Of a stretch of DNA of 64,000 bases, positions 44,003 through 51,624 are shown in pieces. Source of the stretch: Acidaminobacter sp. Its GTDB lineage: Bacteria; Bacillota; Clostridia; Peptostreptococcales; Acidaminobacteraceae. How positions within the stretch are numbered: position 1 is the first letter of the stretch; the number at the start of each line of letters is the position of its first letter. The stretch covers positions 62,001 through 126,000 of the forward strand of contig NZ_JAOTSB010000006.1 of NCBI RefSeq assembly GCF_030247605.1, given 5' to 3'. Position numbers and translations under genes: made by a program. Under the pieces are notes generated by a model that saw nothing but the letters and a program-made list of their open reading frames with translations, was not told the DNA's origin and searched no databases.

Positions 44003-44251
44003 ATGAGAATCGACAAGTTTTTAAAGAACAGCCGCCTGATCAAGCGCCGCACCGTGGCCAAGGATGCGTGCGAACAAAGCCGCATTGAGATCAATGGCAA
44101 GCAAGTCAAGCCTAGCGCCAATGTCGCTGTAGGGGACAAGGTTACCTTGAGAATTGGTGAGAACTACATAACAGTTGAGGTCCTGGCGCTCACGGAGCAT
44201 GTCACCAAGGATAGTGCCAAGGAAATGTACCGCATTTTAGATGAGAATTAG
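44003..44251 (+). CDS. rqcP: S4-domain RNA-binding protein RqcP (YabO)
   Basis: An 82-residue protein made of one S4 fold: MRIDKFLKNSRLIKRRTVAKDACEQSRIEINGKQVKPS. In Bacillus YabO/RqcP binds the 50S subunit with RqcH and supports alanine tailing in ribosome quality control. The ATG at 44003 has GGAG at short spacing. In sporulating relatives yabP and yabQ follow; here divIC starts only 49 bp later. Confidence 0.9.
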   Translation: MRIDKFLKNSRLIKRRTVAKDACEQSRIEINGKQVKPSANVAVGDKVTLRIGENYITVEVLALTEHVTKDSAKEMYRILDEN

Positions 44252-44300
44252 TACATCGAATATAACCTCTTGAAACAGAGAATTGCAGGGGGGAGATCCC

Positions 44301-44594
44301 ATGAAGCCGGTCAAAAAAAAGAATCCGCTGCTCAGGCATAAATTCCTCGTCCTGTTCATCATTGCATTTTCGATCTACTTTGTCGTCACCGTCATCAATC
44401 AGGAGATCAGGCTAAGAGATCTCAAGGTTGAAGAGGTGCGGCTGAATCAGGAAATCGAGCGGCTTAGTGAAGAAAAAGAGAAACTTGAGCAGGACCTGAA
44501 AGCGTCACAAAGCCTGGATAATATTGAAAAAATTGCGAGATCAAAGTTGAAAATGGTTATGCCGAACGAGATTATCTATGTAATCCAGGAATAG
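44301..44594 (+). CDS. divIC: DivIC/FtsB-family septum protein
   Basis: A 97-residue bitopic protein: basic cytoplasmic N-terminus, one membrane helix (about 15-37) and an extracellular coiled coil (about 42-78, EEVRLNQEIERLSEEKEKLEQDL) ending in the family's LKMVMPNEIIYVI. It partners FtsL and DivIB/FtsQ in the divisome. GGGGGGAG precedes the ATG at 44301. Confidence 0.9.
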   Translation: MKPVKKKNPLLRHKFLVLFIIAFSIYFVVTVINQEIRLRDLKVEEVRLNQEIERLSEEKEKLEQDLKASQSLDNIEKIARSKLKMVMPNEIIYVIQE

Positions 44595-44637
44595 TAAGGG
44601 TCGTGAACAAAATTTACAAAATTCAGGACTGCCGAGG

Positions 44638-44666
44638 TTGACAGTCCGACTTGCTTTCACTATAAT
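44638..44666 (+). promoter_or_regulatory. Full-consensus sigma-A promoter
   Basis: TTGACA (44638-44643), 17-bp spacer and TATAAT (44661-44666): every base of both hexamers matches consensus. It drives the S1-domain gene, 30 bp downstream. Confidence 0.85.
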
Positions 44667-44696
44667 TGGAAGGAACAAAACATTTAGGAGGAATGA

Positions 44697-45305
44697 TTGA
44701 TTACTATGTCCGCTGTTGAAATCGGAAAAATCGTTGATGGGGTTGTCACCGGAATTACCAGCTTTGGAGCATTTATACAGCTTCCGGATGGAAAAACAGG
44801 ACTGTGTCACATCTCAGAAATTGCTGACAGTTACGTAAAGAATGTTTCTGATTTCCTGAAGGAATCACAACCGGTCAAGGTCAAGATCATCAATATTGAT
44901 GAAAAAGGCAAGGTCAGTCTGTCTATTCGCCAGGCTATGCCTAAACCGGAAAACGCTCCGGCTGCTGCCCCAAGCCAAGGTTATCAGGGAAGACCACAAG
45001 GCGGCTCGCCAAGACCACATGGCAATGGGCCAAGACCACAGGGTAACGCGCCGAGATCACAGGGCTACGCGCCAAGATCCTCTGAATCGGGAAGAGATCA
45101 GCGTCCAGGTAATCGTCCTTCAAGTCCGGCACCATACTTTTCACCAAAACCACAGAACTTTAGGTCCGAGCGAACCAATTCGGGCGGTGGCTTTGAAGAT
45201 ATGCTGACGAGCTTTATGAAAGACTCGGATGACAAACTTAAAGGCATTAAAAAGAATGCCAAGTCGAGCCGCAGAGGCAACGGCTTTAGCACGAAAACAA
45301 AGTAA
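44697..45305 (+). CDS. S1-domain RNA-binding protein with Pro/Gly/Arg-rich tail (YabR-like)
   Basis: A 202-residue protein. Residues ~5-80 are an S1 domain (GKIVDGVVTGITSFGAFIQLPDGKTGLCHISEIAD), as in Bacillus YabR. Residues ~85-155 are a low-complexity linker of repeated PRPQGN/PRSQGYA-type units rich in Gln, Gly, Pro, Arg, and the C-terminus is basic (IKKNAKSSRRGNG). The tail likely adds nonspecific RNA binding. The TTG at 44697 has AGGAGG five bases upstream; an ATG at 44706 is 14 bases away. Own strong promoter and terminator. Confidence 0.85.
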   Translation: MITMSAVEIGKIVDGVVTGITSFGAFIQLPDGKTGLCHISEIADSYVKNVSDFLKESQPVKVKIINIDEKGKVSLSIRQAMPKPENAPAAAPSQGYQGRPQGGSPRPHGNGPRPQGNAPRSQGYAPRSSESGRDQRPGNRPSSPAPYFSPKPQNFRSERTNSGGGFEDMLTSFMKDSDDKLKGIKKNAKSSRRGNGFSTKTK

Positions 45306-45311
45306 TGCAAT

Positions 45312-45339
45312 TCGCCGGCCTGGACCGGCGATTTTTTTT
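45312..45339 (+). terminator. Intrinsic terminator after the S1-domain gene
   Basis: TCGCCGG-CCTGGA-CCGGCGA followed by T8. Confidence 0.92.
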
Positions 45340-45369
45340 ATCGTTGAATATGAGATGAGGTGGATAGGT

Positions 45370-46293
45370 GTGGAGAAAATCTCGGTCATTGATATGGGGA
45401 GCAATTCGATCCGTCTGCTTATGGCAGAGTTGGAAGGCGGAAAATTGGTCGGTGCTGAGAAACTGCTCAGTATGACACGACTAGGAGCAGGTGTGGATCA
45501 GACCGGGCTGCTCCGGCAGATGTCCATGGATGAGACTATTGAAGCGGTCCGCGCGTTCAAAGCTTTGGCCGATGGTCGCGGCTCCCGCTTATTGGGCGCC
45601 TTTGCAACAAGCGCGGTTCGCGAAGCGGGCAATGGTCATGCCTTTGCCAGACGTGTTGAGCTTGAGACGGACGTTCCCGTTGAAATTGTCAGCGGTGAAG
45701 AGGAGGCCGTACTGGGCTTCCAAGGGGTCTTAGCCGGCTTGACGCATCCCGGTCGGGTGCTGGTCATAGATATTGGCGGCGGAAGCGCAGAGCTCATTCT
45801 GGGGGATTCTGAGGGGATCGCCCACAAGGTGTCGCTTCCTCTCGGTGCTGTACGGATGACTGAGCGGTGGCTAAAAAGTGATCCGCCAACTATGTCAGAG
45901 GTGGACGCGCTTAGAGGTGACGCACTGGAACATCTGGATGCTTGGCGCGAGCTTGTAATCGGATATAGGCCTGAGTCAGCCGTGGGGATTGGGGGGACAG
46001 CAACAACGCTTGGCGCTATTGCGCTTGGCATGAAAGCTTATGACCGGGAACGCATTCAAGGCTTCGAACTCTCCGTTCGGGGGCTGGATGACTTGATCCT
46101 CAGACTCTCGGAAATGCCGCTTGAGGTGCGGCGCGAAGTGCCGGGACTACAGCCTAAGCGTGCGGATATCATTATTGCAGGGGCGCTGGTGCTGGAAACC
46201 ATCTTAAAGACATTTGACATGACGGGCTATGGGGTCAGTGACTATGACAACCTTGAAGGACTGCTGGTATCAAGGGGCTATCTGAATCTTTAA
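45370..46293 (+). CDS. Exopolyphosphatase / pppGpp phosphohydrolase (Ppx/GppA)
   Basis: A 307-residue ASKHA-fold hydrolase. Phosphate loops ISVIDMGSNSIRLLMAE at the start and VLVIDIGGGSAELIL near 133, plus the catalytic Glu region SGEEEAVLGFQGV and GIGGTATTLGAIALG, define the Ppx/GppA family; the length corresponds to the short form without the C-terminal HD domain. The GTG at 45370 follows GAGGTGG; the longer frame runs back through the previous terminator. It stands where spoIIE occurs in sporulating relatives. Confidence 0.88.
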   Translation: MEKISVIDMGSNSIRLLMAELEGGKLVGAEKLLSMTRLGAGVDQTGLLRQMSMDETIEAVRAFKALADGRGSRLLGAFATSAVREAGNGHAFARRVELETDVPVEIVSGEEEAVLGFQGVLAGLTHPGRVLVIDIGGGSAELILGDSEGIAHKVSLPLGAVRMTERWLKSDPPTMSEVDALRGDALEHLDAWRELVIGYRPESAVGIGGTATTLGAIALGMKAYDRERIQGFELSVRGLDDLILRLSEMPLEVRREVPGLQPKRADIIIAGALVLETILKTFDMTGYGVSDYDNLEGLLVSRGYLNL

Positions 46294-46373
46294 ACTAACA
46301 AATGATCAGTTTAAAAATGAGAAAGATAGAGACGGCAGCTTTGCAATGGGCTTTAAAATGGAAAAATACTGGC

Positions 46374-46402
46374 TTGACGTGATCTTTGGGATCGTGTAAT
46401 AT
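46374..46402 (+). promoter_or_regulatory. Promoter of the tRNA operon
   Basis: TTGACG (46374-46379), 17-bp spacer and TAATAT (46397-46402), about 50 bp before the first tRNA. Confidence 0.6.
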
Positions 46403-46452
46403 AATGTATGTGTTTACCAGGCACTGGGGAAGTGGCTTCAAATCCTGGCCTT

Positions 46453-46529
46453 GGCGGTGTAGCTTAGTTGGCTAGAGCGTCCGGTTCATACCCGGAAGGT
46501 CGGTGGTTCGAATCCGCCCACCGCTACCA
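46453..46529 (+). tRNA. tRNA-Met (anticodon CAT), elongator type
   Basis: A 77-nt cloverleaf with encoded CCA. Acceptor GGCGGTG pairs with CACCGCT (first pair G-U), anticodon stem TCCGG/CCGGA with loop TTCATAC gives CAT, and the T arm holds GGTTCGAATCC. The paired acceptor end and absence of the three G-C pairs in the anticodon stem argue for the elongator rather than initiator; a lysidine-modified Ile tRNA is less likely. Confidence 0.93.
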
Positions 46530-46551
46530 TTTTTTTGATTTCTTTGGTCAT

Positions 46552-46627
46552 GCCGGCATAGCTCAATTGGTAGAGCAGCTGAATCGTAATCAGCAGGTCG
46601 CGGGTTCGAGTCCCATTGCCGGCTCCA
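46552..46627 (+). tRNA. tRNA-Thr (anticodon CGT)
   Basis: A 76-nt cloverleaf with encoded CCA. Acceptor GCCGGCA pairs perfectly with TGCCGGC; anticodon stem GCTGA/TCAGC with loop ATCGTAA gives CGT. 22 bp after tRNA-Met, same transcript. Confidence 0.93.
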
Positions 46628-46646
46628 CTTCAAACCATTGGAAATG

Positions 46647-46682
46647 CCAGATTCTTGCGAGTTGAGAATCTGGTGTTTTTTC
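46647..46682 (+). terminator. Intrinsic terminator of the tRNA operon
   Basis: CCAGATTCT pairs with AGAATCTGG, followed by GTTTTTTCGTTTTTT. Confidence 0.88.
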
Positions 46683-46869
46683 GTTTTTTGGCGTTTGTCT
46701 CCAGGTTGTCTCCAGTTCGCAAGCAGCTACATTAATGACCGGTTCTGCCACCTGAATAACATCTGCCTTGACCAAACAGGAATTTTCATTCAAAATTGAA
46801 GTATGAATAGTCGGAATTGTGCGACTGTCAAAACAACGTCAGTGTGTTGGAGAAAGGAAACTGTGTGAG

Positions 46870-48963
46870 ATGAAAGAGGTCGCAGTCATTGCGTTTGAGC
46901 AGAGCTATGCGGATTTCATTAAAGGGTGCCTTGAAGTGTATCTTGGGAATCAGGCGAAATTTAATGCCTACTCGGCAAGAGAGATTGATCGCATGGACTA
47001 TATCCGCGAAAAATACATTGCAATCTCAGGCTTCACGGTTTTTAAGAAAGTCTACGAGAAGATAAGAGAGTCCTCTGTGCTTCAAGCACTGCGGTTTACT
47101 TTGAGCAGAGAACAGATTGATATGCTTAAGGATCTGCCGGCAAGTGAAAAAATACTCTTGGTCAATATCGACTATAGAAAGTGTATGGAGGTCATTACCC
47201 AGATCTATGAAGCTGGATATAAAAATCTCGATTTGGTCCCCTACTATGGGGATGAAGATACGAGAGATAAAAGCATTGTGATTGCTATAACACCGAATGA
47301 GATGCAAATGATGCCGCCAGGCATGGAACGAGTCATAAATTTTGGGGAACGTGTACTGGATATCGAAAGTGTGATTGAACTCGCTGAAAAGATGGAAATT
47401 GACGGCATTTTCAATTCTGATGAAGCCAGAAAAGCAAAAAATGATGTCGTACTGACTTCCGGAGGTATTGCCAAACTGCTGGGGGAAAACGAGAACCTTC
47501 TGGATCAGATCAAAGCACTGATAGAACTAATGGAGGATGGCATCATTCTCACGGATCTGACGAGCCAAATCTACCTGGCAAATCAGAAAGCGAAAAACAT
47601 GCTCAAAAACAAATCCGGAATTATAGAAGGATTTGCCATAGCGGATATTCTTCCTGAACTGAAGCTGGGTGATGACATCATGCCGCAAAAGACCACTGAA
47701 AAAATCGTCGCTATTGACGGTGTGAATCTGGTTATCAAGGTTTCGACGATTTATTCGGACAAATTGAAGCGGGGAAATATTATTACTCTGAGGAATTTCG
47801 AAGAGCTGGAGGACAGACAGCATTCAATCCGCTCAAGAATCTCAGGGAGTCGTCATGAGGCGAAATATGTTTTTAGCGACATCAAAGGAGAAAGTGCCAA
47901 AATCAAAGCATGCATAGAAAGCGCAAAGCGTATAGCCAGATCCGACGCTGCGGTGCTGATCACAGGGGAAAGCGGTACCGGCAAAGAAGTCTTTGCCCAG
48001 AGCATCCATAATGCCTCACATAGAAGCAAGTATAGCTTTGTGGCGCTGAACTGCTCTGCAATCCCTGAAAATCTGCTGGAAAGTGAAATGTTCGGATATG
48101 ATGAGGGCGCCTTTACAGGGGCAAAGAAAGGCGGAAAAGCGGGACTGTTTGAAATTGCGCATAAGGGCACAATTTTTCTGGATGAAATTGGAGAAATGCC
48201 TATGGCGCTGCAAAGTAAACTGCTCCGTGTCTTAGAAGAGAAAAAAGTCGCCAGGATTGGATCAATTAAGTTGATTGACGTGGATACACGTGTAATCGCA
48301 GCTACCAATAGAAATCTTAAGGAAATGATCCAAGACAAAAAGATGAGGGAAGACCTATACTACCGACTGAACGTATTACCCTTGGAAACGCCTGGTTTGA
48401 GAGAACGAAAAGAGGACATTCCGGTATTGCTGGATCATTTTATGAAAGCAATGTGCGGAAAATGGACGTATTCACCTAAGGCAATGGAGTTGCTTTGCGA
48501 TTACGATTGGCCGGGTAATGTACGTGAGCTTCGCAACGCCTCGGAATTTTTGTGCAGCCAAGATAAGATTTATATCGACACTGACGATTTGCCTGACTAT
48601 ATCACATTGAAAAAGGAAGCTTCAGAAGTCAATTACTCAGTCAAACCGGTTGTCGAGAAGCACCAAAACAACATGTTGTTCCTCCTGAGAGAAGGAAAGA
48701 AATTTGAAATGTTTGAAGGGATTTTAACTGTACTTAGCACTGAACAGGATAAGCGCCAGAAGTGGGGGCGAATCAAGCTGGAGGAAATTCTGACCCAGCA
48801 TGGTTATGACTTTACGGAAACTGAAATCCGAAACGGCTTGAGAATCTTGAGCGAAATGGGGTACATAAAGTCTGCGAAGGGCAGAGGCGGCAGCCGGATC
48901 ACGCTGGCCGGCGTTGACTTGCTGAAGGATATTGGAACCCTGAAGTCCGCATCAAGAATCTGA
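46870..48963 (+). CDS. Sigma-54-dependent enhancer-binding regulator (PrpR_N-like, PAS, AAA+)
   Basis: A 697-residue activator. Residues ~1-190 resemble the PrpR N-terminal sensor domain, a periplasmic-binding-like fold that senses small metabolites; a PAS-like segment follows (~220-315). The AAA+ domain has Walker A GESGTGKE (366-373), the sigma-54-contacting GAFTGA loop (413-418) and Walker B with Asp438/Glu439. The C-terminus lacks an obvious Fis-type helix-turn-helix and ends in a winged-helix-like region (TQHGYDFTETEIRNGLRILS...). The ATG at 46870 is preceded by AAAGGA at long spacing. Given the sigma-54 promoters at 51523 and 63697, it is the likely local activator; the neighbours suggest an amino-acid-derived inducer. 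Confidence 0.9.
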   Translation: MKEVAVIAFEQSYADFIKGCLEVYLGNQAKFNAYSAREIDRMDYIREKYIAISGFTVFKKVYEKIRESSVLQALRFTLSREQIDMLKDLPASEKILLVNIDYRKCMEVITQIYEAGYKNLDLVPYYGDEDTRDKSIVIAITPNEMQMMPPGMERVINFGERVLDIESVIELAEKMEIDGIFNSDEARKAKNDVVLTSGGIAKLLGENENLLDQIKALIELMEDGIILTDLTSQIYLANQKAKNMLKNKSGIIEGFAIADILPELKLGDDIMPQKTTEKIVAIDGVNLVIKVSTIYSDKLKRGNIITLRNFEELEDRQHSIRSRISGSRHEAKYVFSDIKGESAKIKACIESAKRIARSDAAVLITGESGTGKEVFAQSIHNASHRSKYSFVALNCSAIPENLLESEMFGYDEGAFTGAKKGGKAGLFEIAHKGTIFLDEIGEMPMALQSKLLRVLEEKKVARIGSIKLIDVDTRVIAATNRNLKEMIQDKKMREDLYYRLNVLPLETPGLRERKEDIPVLLDHFMKAMCGKWTYSPKAMELLCDYDWPGNVRELRNASEFLCSQDKIYIDTDDLPDYITLKKEASEVNYSVKPVVEKHQNNMLFLLREGKKFEMFEGILTVLSTEQDKRQKWGRIKLEEILTQHGYDFTETEIRNGLRILSEMGYIKSAKGRGGSRITLAGVDLLKDIGTLKSASRI

Positions 48964-48996
48964 ATAAGAGGTGCTATTATTTAATCAATCAACGCA

Positions 48997-49030
48997 TAAA
49001 AGCGCGTCCCTCTCGGGAACGCGCTTTTAT
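48997..49030. terminator. Bidirectional terminator between regulator and aminotransferase
   Basis: AAAAGCGCGTCCC pairs with GGGAACGCGCTTTT (one bulge) around TCTC, with T's on both strands. Confidence 0.88.
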
Positions 49031-49065
49031 TTAATCGGGAATATTTTACTACGTGCACGAAAGCA

Positions 49066-50196
49066 TTATGCTTCTGTGTGATCATACTTTCTGAGATATC
49101 TGCCTAAGGCTTCCAGCCCTGCTCTCAAATCCTTGGGATCGAAAGCGTAACCGATTCTTAAACATCTGCCCATGTCGAAGCAATCCCCGGGGGTCAGCAT
49201 GACGCCCTCTTTTGCCATAAGGTCGTGGCACAGTTCTGTGGAGGAGAGATCCATGTCGTAGTAAAGCAGTGCGGTCGTACCGGCTTTTGGCCGTACATAG
49301 TCGATGTGCGGTTCGTTGGAGATCCATTCATCGAGAATTTCCAAATTCTCCTTAAGGATAGCTCTGCTTCTTGCGATAATTTTATCTTTGTGTTCCAGGG
49401 CGAAAGCCCCAATTATCTCGTCAATTTTTCCGCAGCTGATCATATTATAGTGACGAATGTCATAGGCAGCCTCAATGAGCTCTTTTGGCGCGACGAGCCA
49501 TCCCAGTCTTAGACCAGCCAGTGAGAAGACCTTGGACATACTGCCGGTACTAATGCCCTTCTCATAAAGATCCACAACAGAAGGGGCATACTCGTCGTCA
49601 TGATTCAGATGTCGGTAGACTTCGTCGCATAATAGCCAGGAATCCTGTTCTCTGGCGATTTTCACGATCTGTTGCATTGTCTTAGGATCTATCAGGGCTC
49701 CTGTCGGATTGTTGGGATTGTTGAAACAAATCAGTTTTGTTTCCGGTGTCACCGTTTCCCTAAGCTCGTTCAAATCAGGCTGAAATCCTTTGTTTCTTTG
49801 GAGCCAAACTGTTTTGACATTCGCGCCAAGGCTTTCGGGAATACTGGTGTGCTGCTGGTAGGTCGGAACAATGACGACGACCTCATCTCCTGGATTGACC
49901 AGGGTGTACAGGGCGAGGAAATTCGCGCCAATAGCGCCATTAGTGCTGAGGATCTGGTCGGGTTCCACGTTTTTATAGAGACTGGCTACACCTTCTCTGA
50001 ACCTGCGGTTTCCCGGAATTTCACCATAGGTCATGCGCGCGTTTTTAATCAGGCCGTCCAGCGTGCCAGGTTCGCCGGTCAACAGCTCTAATTCGTTCAG
50101 CGTCAAGGAATCGACGCAGGTTTCGGCAATGTTGTATAAGCAGGTCGTTTCATATAAATCCATCCATCTTTCGACGCCAAATGGTTTAATGTTCAA
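49066..50196 (-). CDS. Class I PLP-dependent aminotransferase of the catabolic island
   Basis: A 376-residue fold-type I aminotransferase. Landmarks: cofactor loop NGAIGANFLALYTL, CFNNPNNPTGALI, LCDEVYRHLNH (Asp and Tyr contacting pyridine and phenol oxygen), SMSKVFSLAGLRLGW with the Schiff-base Lys, and a C-terminal carboxylate-binding Arg in CLRIGYAF. The subgroup is near aspartate/capreomycidine-type or MalY-like enzymes; substrate not assignable. Starts at TTG 50196 after AAGGGGG. The upstream OCD-like gene ends 39 bp before it, making a two-gene minus-strand operon. Confidence 0.88.
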   Translation of the reverse strand: MNIKPFGVERWMDLYETTCLYNIAETCVDSLTLNELELLTGEPGTLDGLIKNARMTYGEIPGNRRFREGVASLYKNVEPDQILSTNGAIGANFLALYTLVNPGDEVVVIVPTYQQHTSIPESLGANVKTVWLQRNKGFQPDLNELRETVTPETKLICFNNPNNPTGALIDPKTMQQIVKIAREQDSWLLCDEVYRHLNHDDEYAPSVVDLYEKGISTGSMSKVFSLAGLRLGWLVAPKELIEAAYDIRHYNMISCGKIDEIIGAFALEHKDKIIARSRAILKENLEILDEWISNEPHIDYVRPKAGTTALLYYDMDLSSTELCHDLMAKEGVMLTPGDCFDMGRCLRIGYAFDPKDLRAGLEALGRYLRKYDHTEA

Positions 50197-50235
50197 TATT
50201 ATTCCCCCTTGATCCCAAGTCAGTCTTATGTTTCA

Positions 50236-51279
50236 CTAGAAAGCCACACGAGTGCCAATAGGTGCAGTCTGCTCGCCAGCGGCCGCGTTTTCAAGCGCCA
50301 GAGCGCCGGTGGCAATGTCCTGAAGACCTATACCGGTGGAGTCGAACACAGTGATGTCCAATTCGCACGTCCGTCCTTGAATCCGTCCGGTGATAAGATC
50401 GCCAATCTCACCCAGAATCTCATCACTGGAAAGAATGCTCCGCTTTAATGCTGTCTCAACTTCCCCGACTGCCATAGCCTGTGTCAGATCATCCACAACG
50501 ACTTTCGCGACGCTTATGATGTTCTCATCAATTTCTTGTTTGCCGGGCATATCCGAGCCCATGCAGCTGAAATGCGTGCCTGGCTTGACCCAATCCTTCA
50601 TGATCAGCGGCCGCCTTGATGGCGTCGCGGTGATGATGATATCACTTTCCTTTACAGCAGCCTCAAGATTGAGCGCCGGTTCCAGGGTGATGCCGCGAGC
50701 GTTGAGTATGGAGGCCGTGATGCCGTGGTATTCTGCGCCTTTTAGTTCAAAGGAGCTGCAGAACTCAACAGCGCGTTCCGGATTCATGGGGTTATGAACG
50801 AGGATGCGTTTAAGCGTATCCGAAACTGTGATGGCTGCTGAGATCTGATAAGCCGCCTGATGTCCTGTACCCACCATCAGCAAGGTTTCGGAATTCTCTC
50901 TGGCGAGATATTTAATGCCTATGGCACCTGCCGCGCCTGTACGCATGCCGGTCACATGCTCTCCGTTGATCAAGCCGAGCGGTTTGCCGGTGGAAAGGTC
51001 AAAGAGCAATATGGCGCCGGTCAGAGCGGGAAGCCCTTTTGGGGGATTGTCGCCAAACCAGCTGACGAGTTTTAACCCATAGACCTGTTGTTCTCTGAGA
51101 CAGCCGGATTTGATGTCCATGTCTGCTTTGCCTGGCTCGAATTCGTAGAAAACCATGGGCCAAACTGCGGCGGTGTGGTTGGCTTTTTCCGTGTATACGC
51201 CTTCAATACGGGAGATTACGTCCTTCATGGTGAGCAGCCGTTCGGTATCTTCGTGCGTTAGAACTTGGATTTCGTACAT
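50236..51279 (-). CDS. Ornithine cyclodeaminase / mu-crystallin family protein
   Basis: A 347-residue NAD(P)-dependent enzyme. EHVTGMRTGAAGAIGIKYLA (substrate Arg and Lys), the Rossmann motif LLMVGTGHQAAYQISA, ITATPSRRPLI and VFDSTGIGLQDIA (the Asp that acts in cyclodeamination) are all present. Family members convert ornithine to proline plus ammonia, or act as ketimine reductases or opine/alanine dehydrogenases; residues alone do not decide. GGAGGG lies seven bases before ATG 51279; ATG 51285 abuts it. First gene of the minus-strand pair, divergent from the sigma-54-controlled operon. Confidence 0.88.
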   Translation of the reverse strand: MYEIQVLTHEDTERLLTMKDVISRIEGVYTEKANHTAAVWPMVFYEFEPGKADMDIKSGCLREQQVYGLKLVSWFGDNPPKGLPALTGAILLFDLSTGKPLGLINGEHVTGMRTGAAGAIGIKYLARENSETLLMVGTGHQAAYQISAAITVSDTLKRILVHNPMNPERAVEFCSSFELKGAEYHGITASILNARGITLEPALNLEAAVKESDIIITATPSRRPLIMKDWVKPGTHFSCMGSDMPGKQEIDENIISVAKVVVDDLTQAMAVGEVETALKRSILSSDEILGEIGDLITGRIQGRTCELDITVFDSTGIGLQDIATGALALENAAAGEQTAPIGTRVAF

Positions 51280-51522
51280 CTTCATCCCTCCGGGTCACTA
51301 TTTAAAATCAGTGCAGCAAAAAAGAAGTGCCTCCATTTTCATTGCTCCATAGACGGTTAATATCATGCGTGTGCCACCTCATTTTTTATTTACCATAATT
51401 TTAAAGTTTTGTCCATTTCCTCGAAGAATTCACTATTAAGCATAAATAGGCTTATTGGGCTTAACAAAAGCCATATAAACCTAAAAAATACAAAAAACAT
51501 CAAAAAAACGCGTATTATTGTA

Positions 51523-51538
51523 TGGCATGATAATTGCT
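51523..51538 (+). promoter_or_regulatory. Sigma-54 (-24/-12) promoter of the catabolic operon
   Basis: TGGCATGATAATTGCT fits TGGCAYRNNNNTTGCW at every defined base. It is 86 bp before the start of the first AlaDH/PNT-like gene. The surrounding 345-bp divergent region is A/T-rich; GGCTT...AAGCC half-sites at about 51452-51475 could be the activator's upstream site, which is a guess. Confidence 0.85.
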
Positions 51539-51624
51539 CTATCTATAAACGTCGTTAAAATATCTGAAAATACAAAACCGTCAGTTTATTATTGATTCAT
51601 AACTTAAAACGCAGGAGGGTTATT

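Noticed and set aside
44950..45130. Repetitive PRPQG-coding stretch as a DNA tandem repeat or CRISPR-like array
   Set aside because: The repetition is irregular at DNA level and in frame with the S1 protein; it is protein low complexity. No CRISPR array was seen anywhere in the window.
46690..46720. GTTTGTCTCCAG/GTTGTCTCCAG next to the tRNA-Thr as a phage attachment or integrase remnant
   Set aside because: Two short similar 11-mers only; no integrase gene, no duplicated tRNA 3' end in the window.
46590..46793. Minus-strand open frame of 67 codons over the tRNA-Thr and its terminator
   Set aside because: It is the complement of a tRNA gene and a hairpin, with no ribosome site; a common false gene call.
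51313..51334. Minus-strand AGGCAC...TTGCTG as a sigma-54 promoter for the OCD/aminotransferase pair
   Set aside because: The GG-to-GC distance is two bases too long for a -24/-12 promoter. A nearby minus-strand TGGCACACGCATGATA (51361-51380) lacks the TTGC element.
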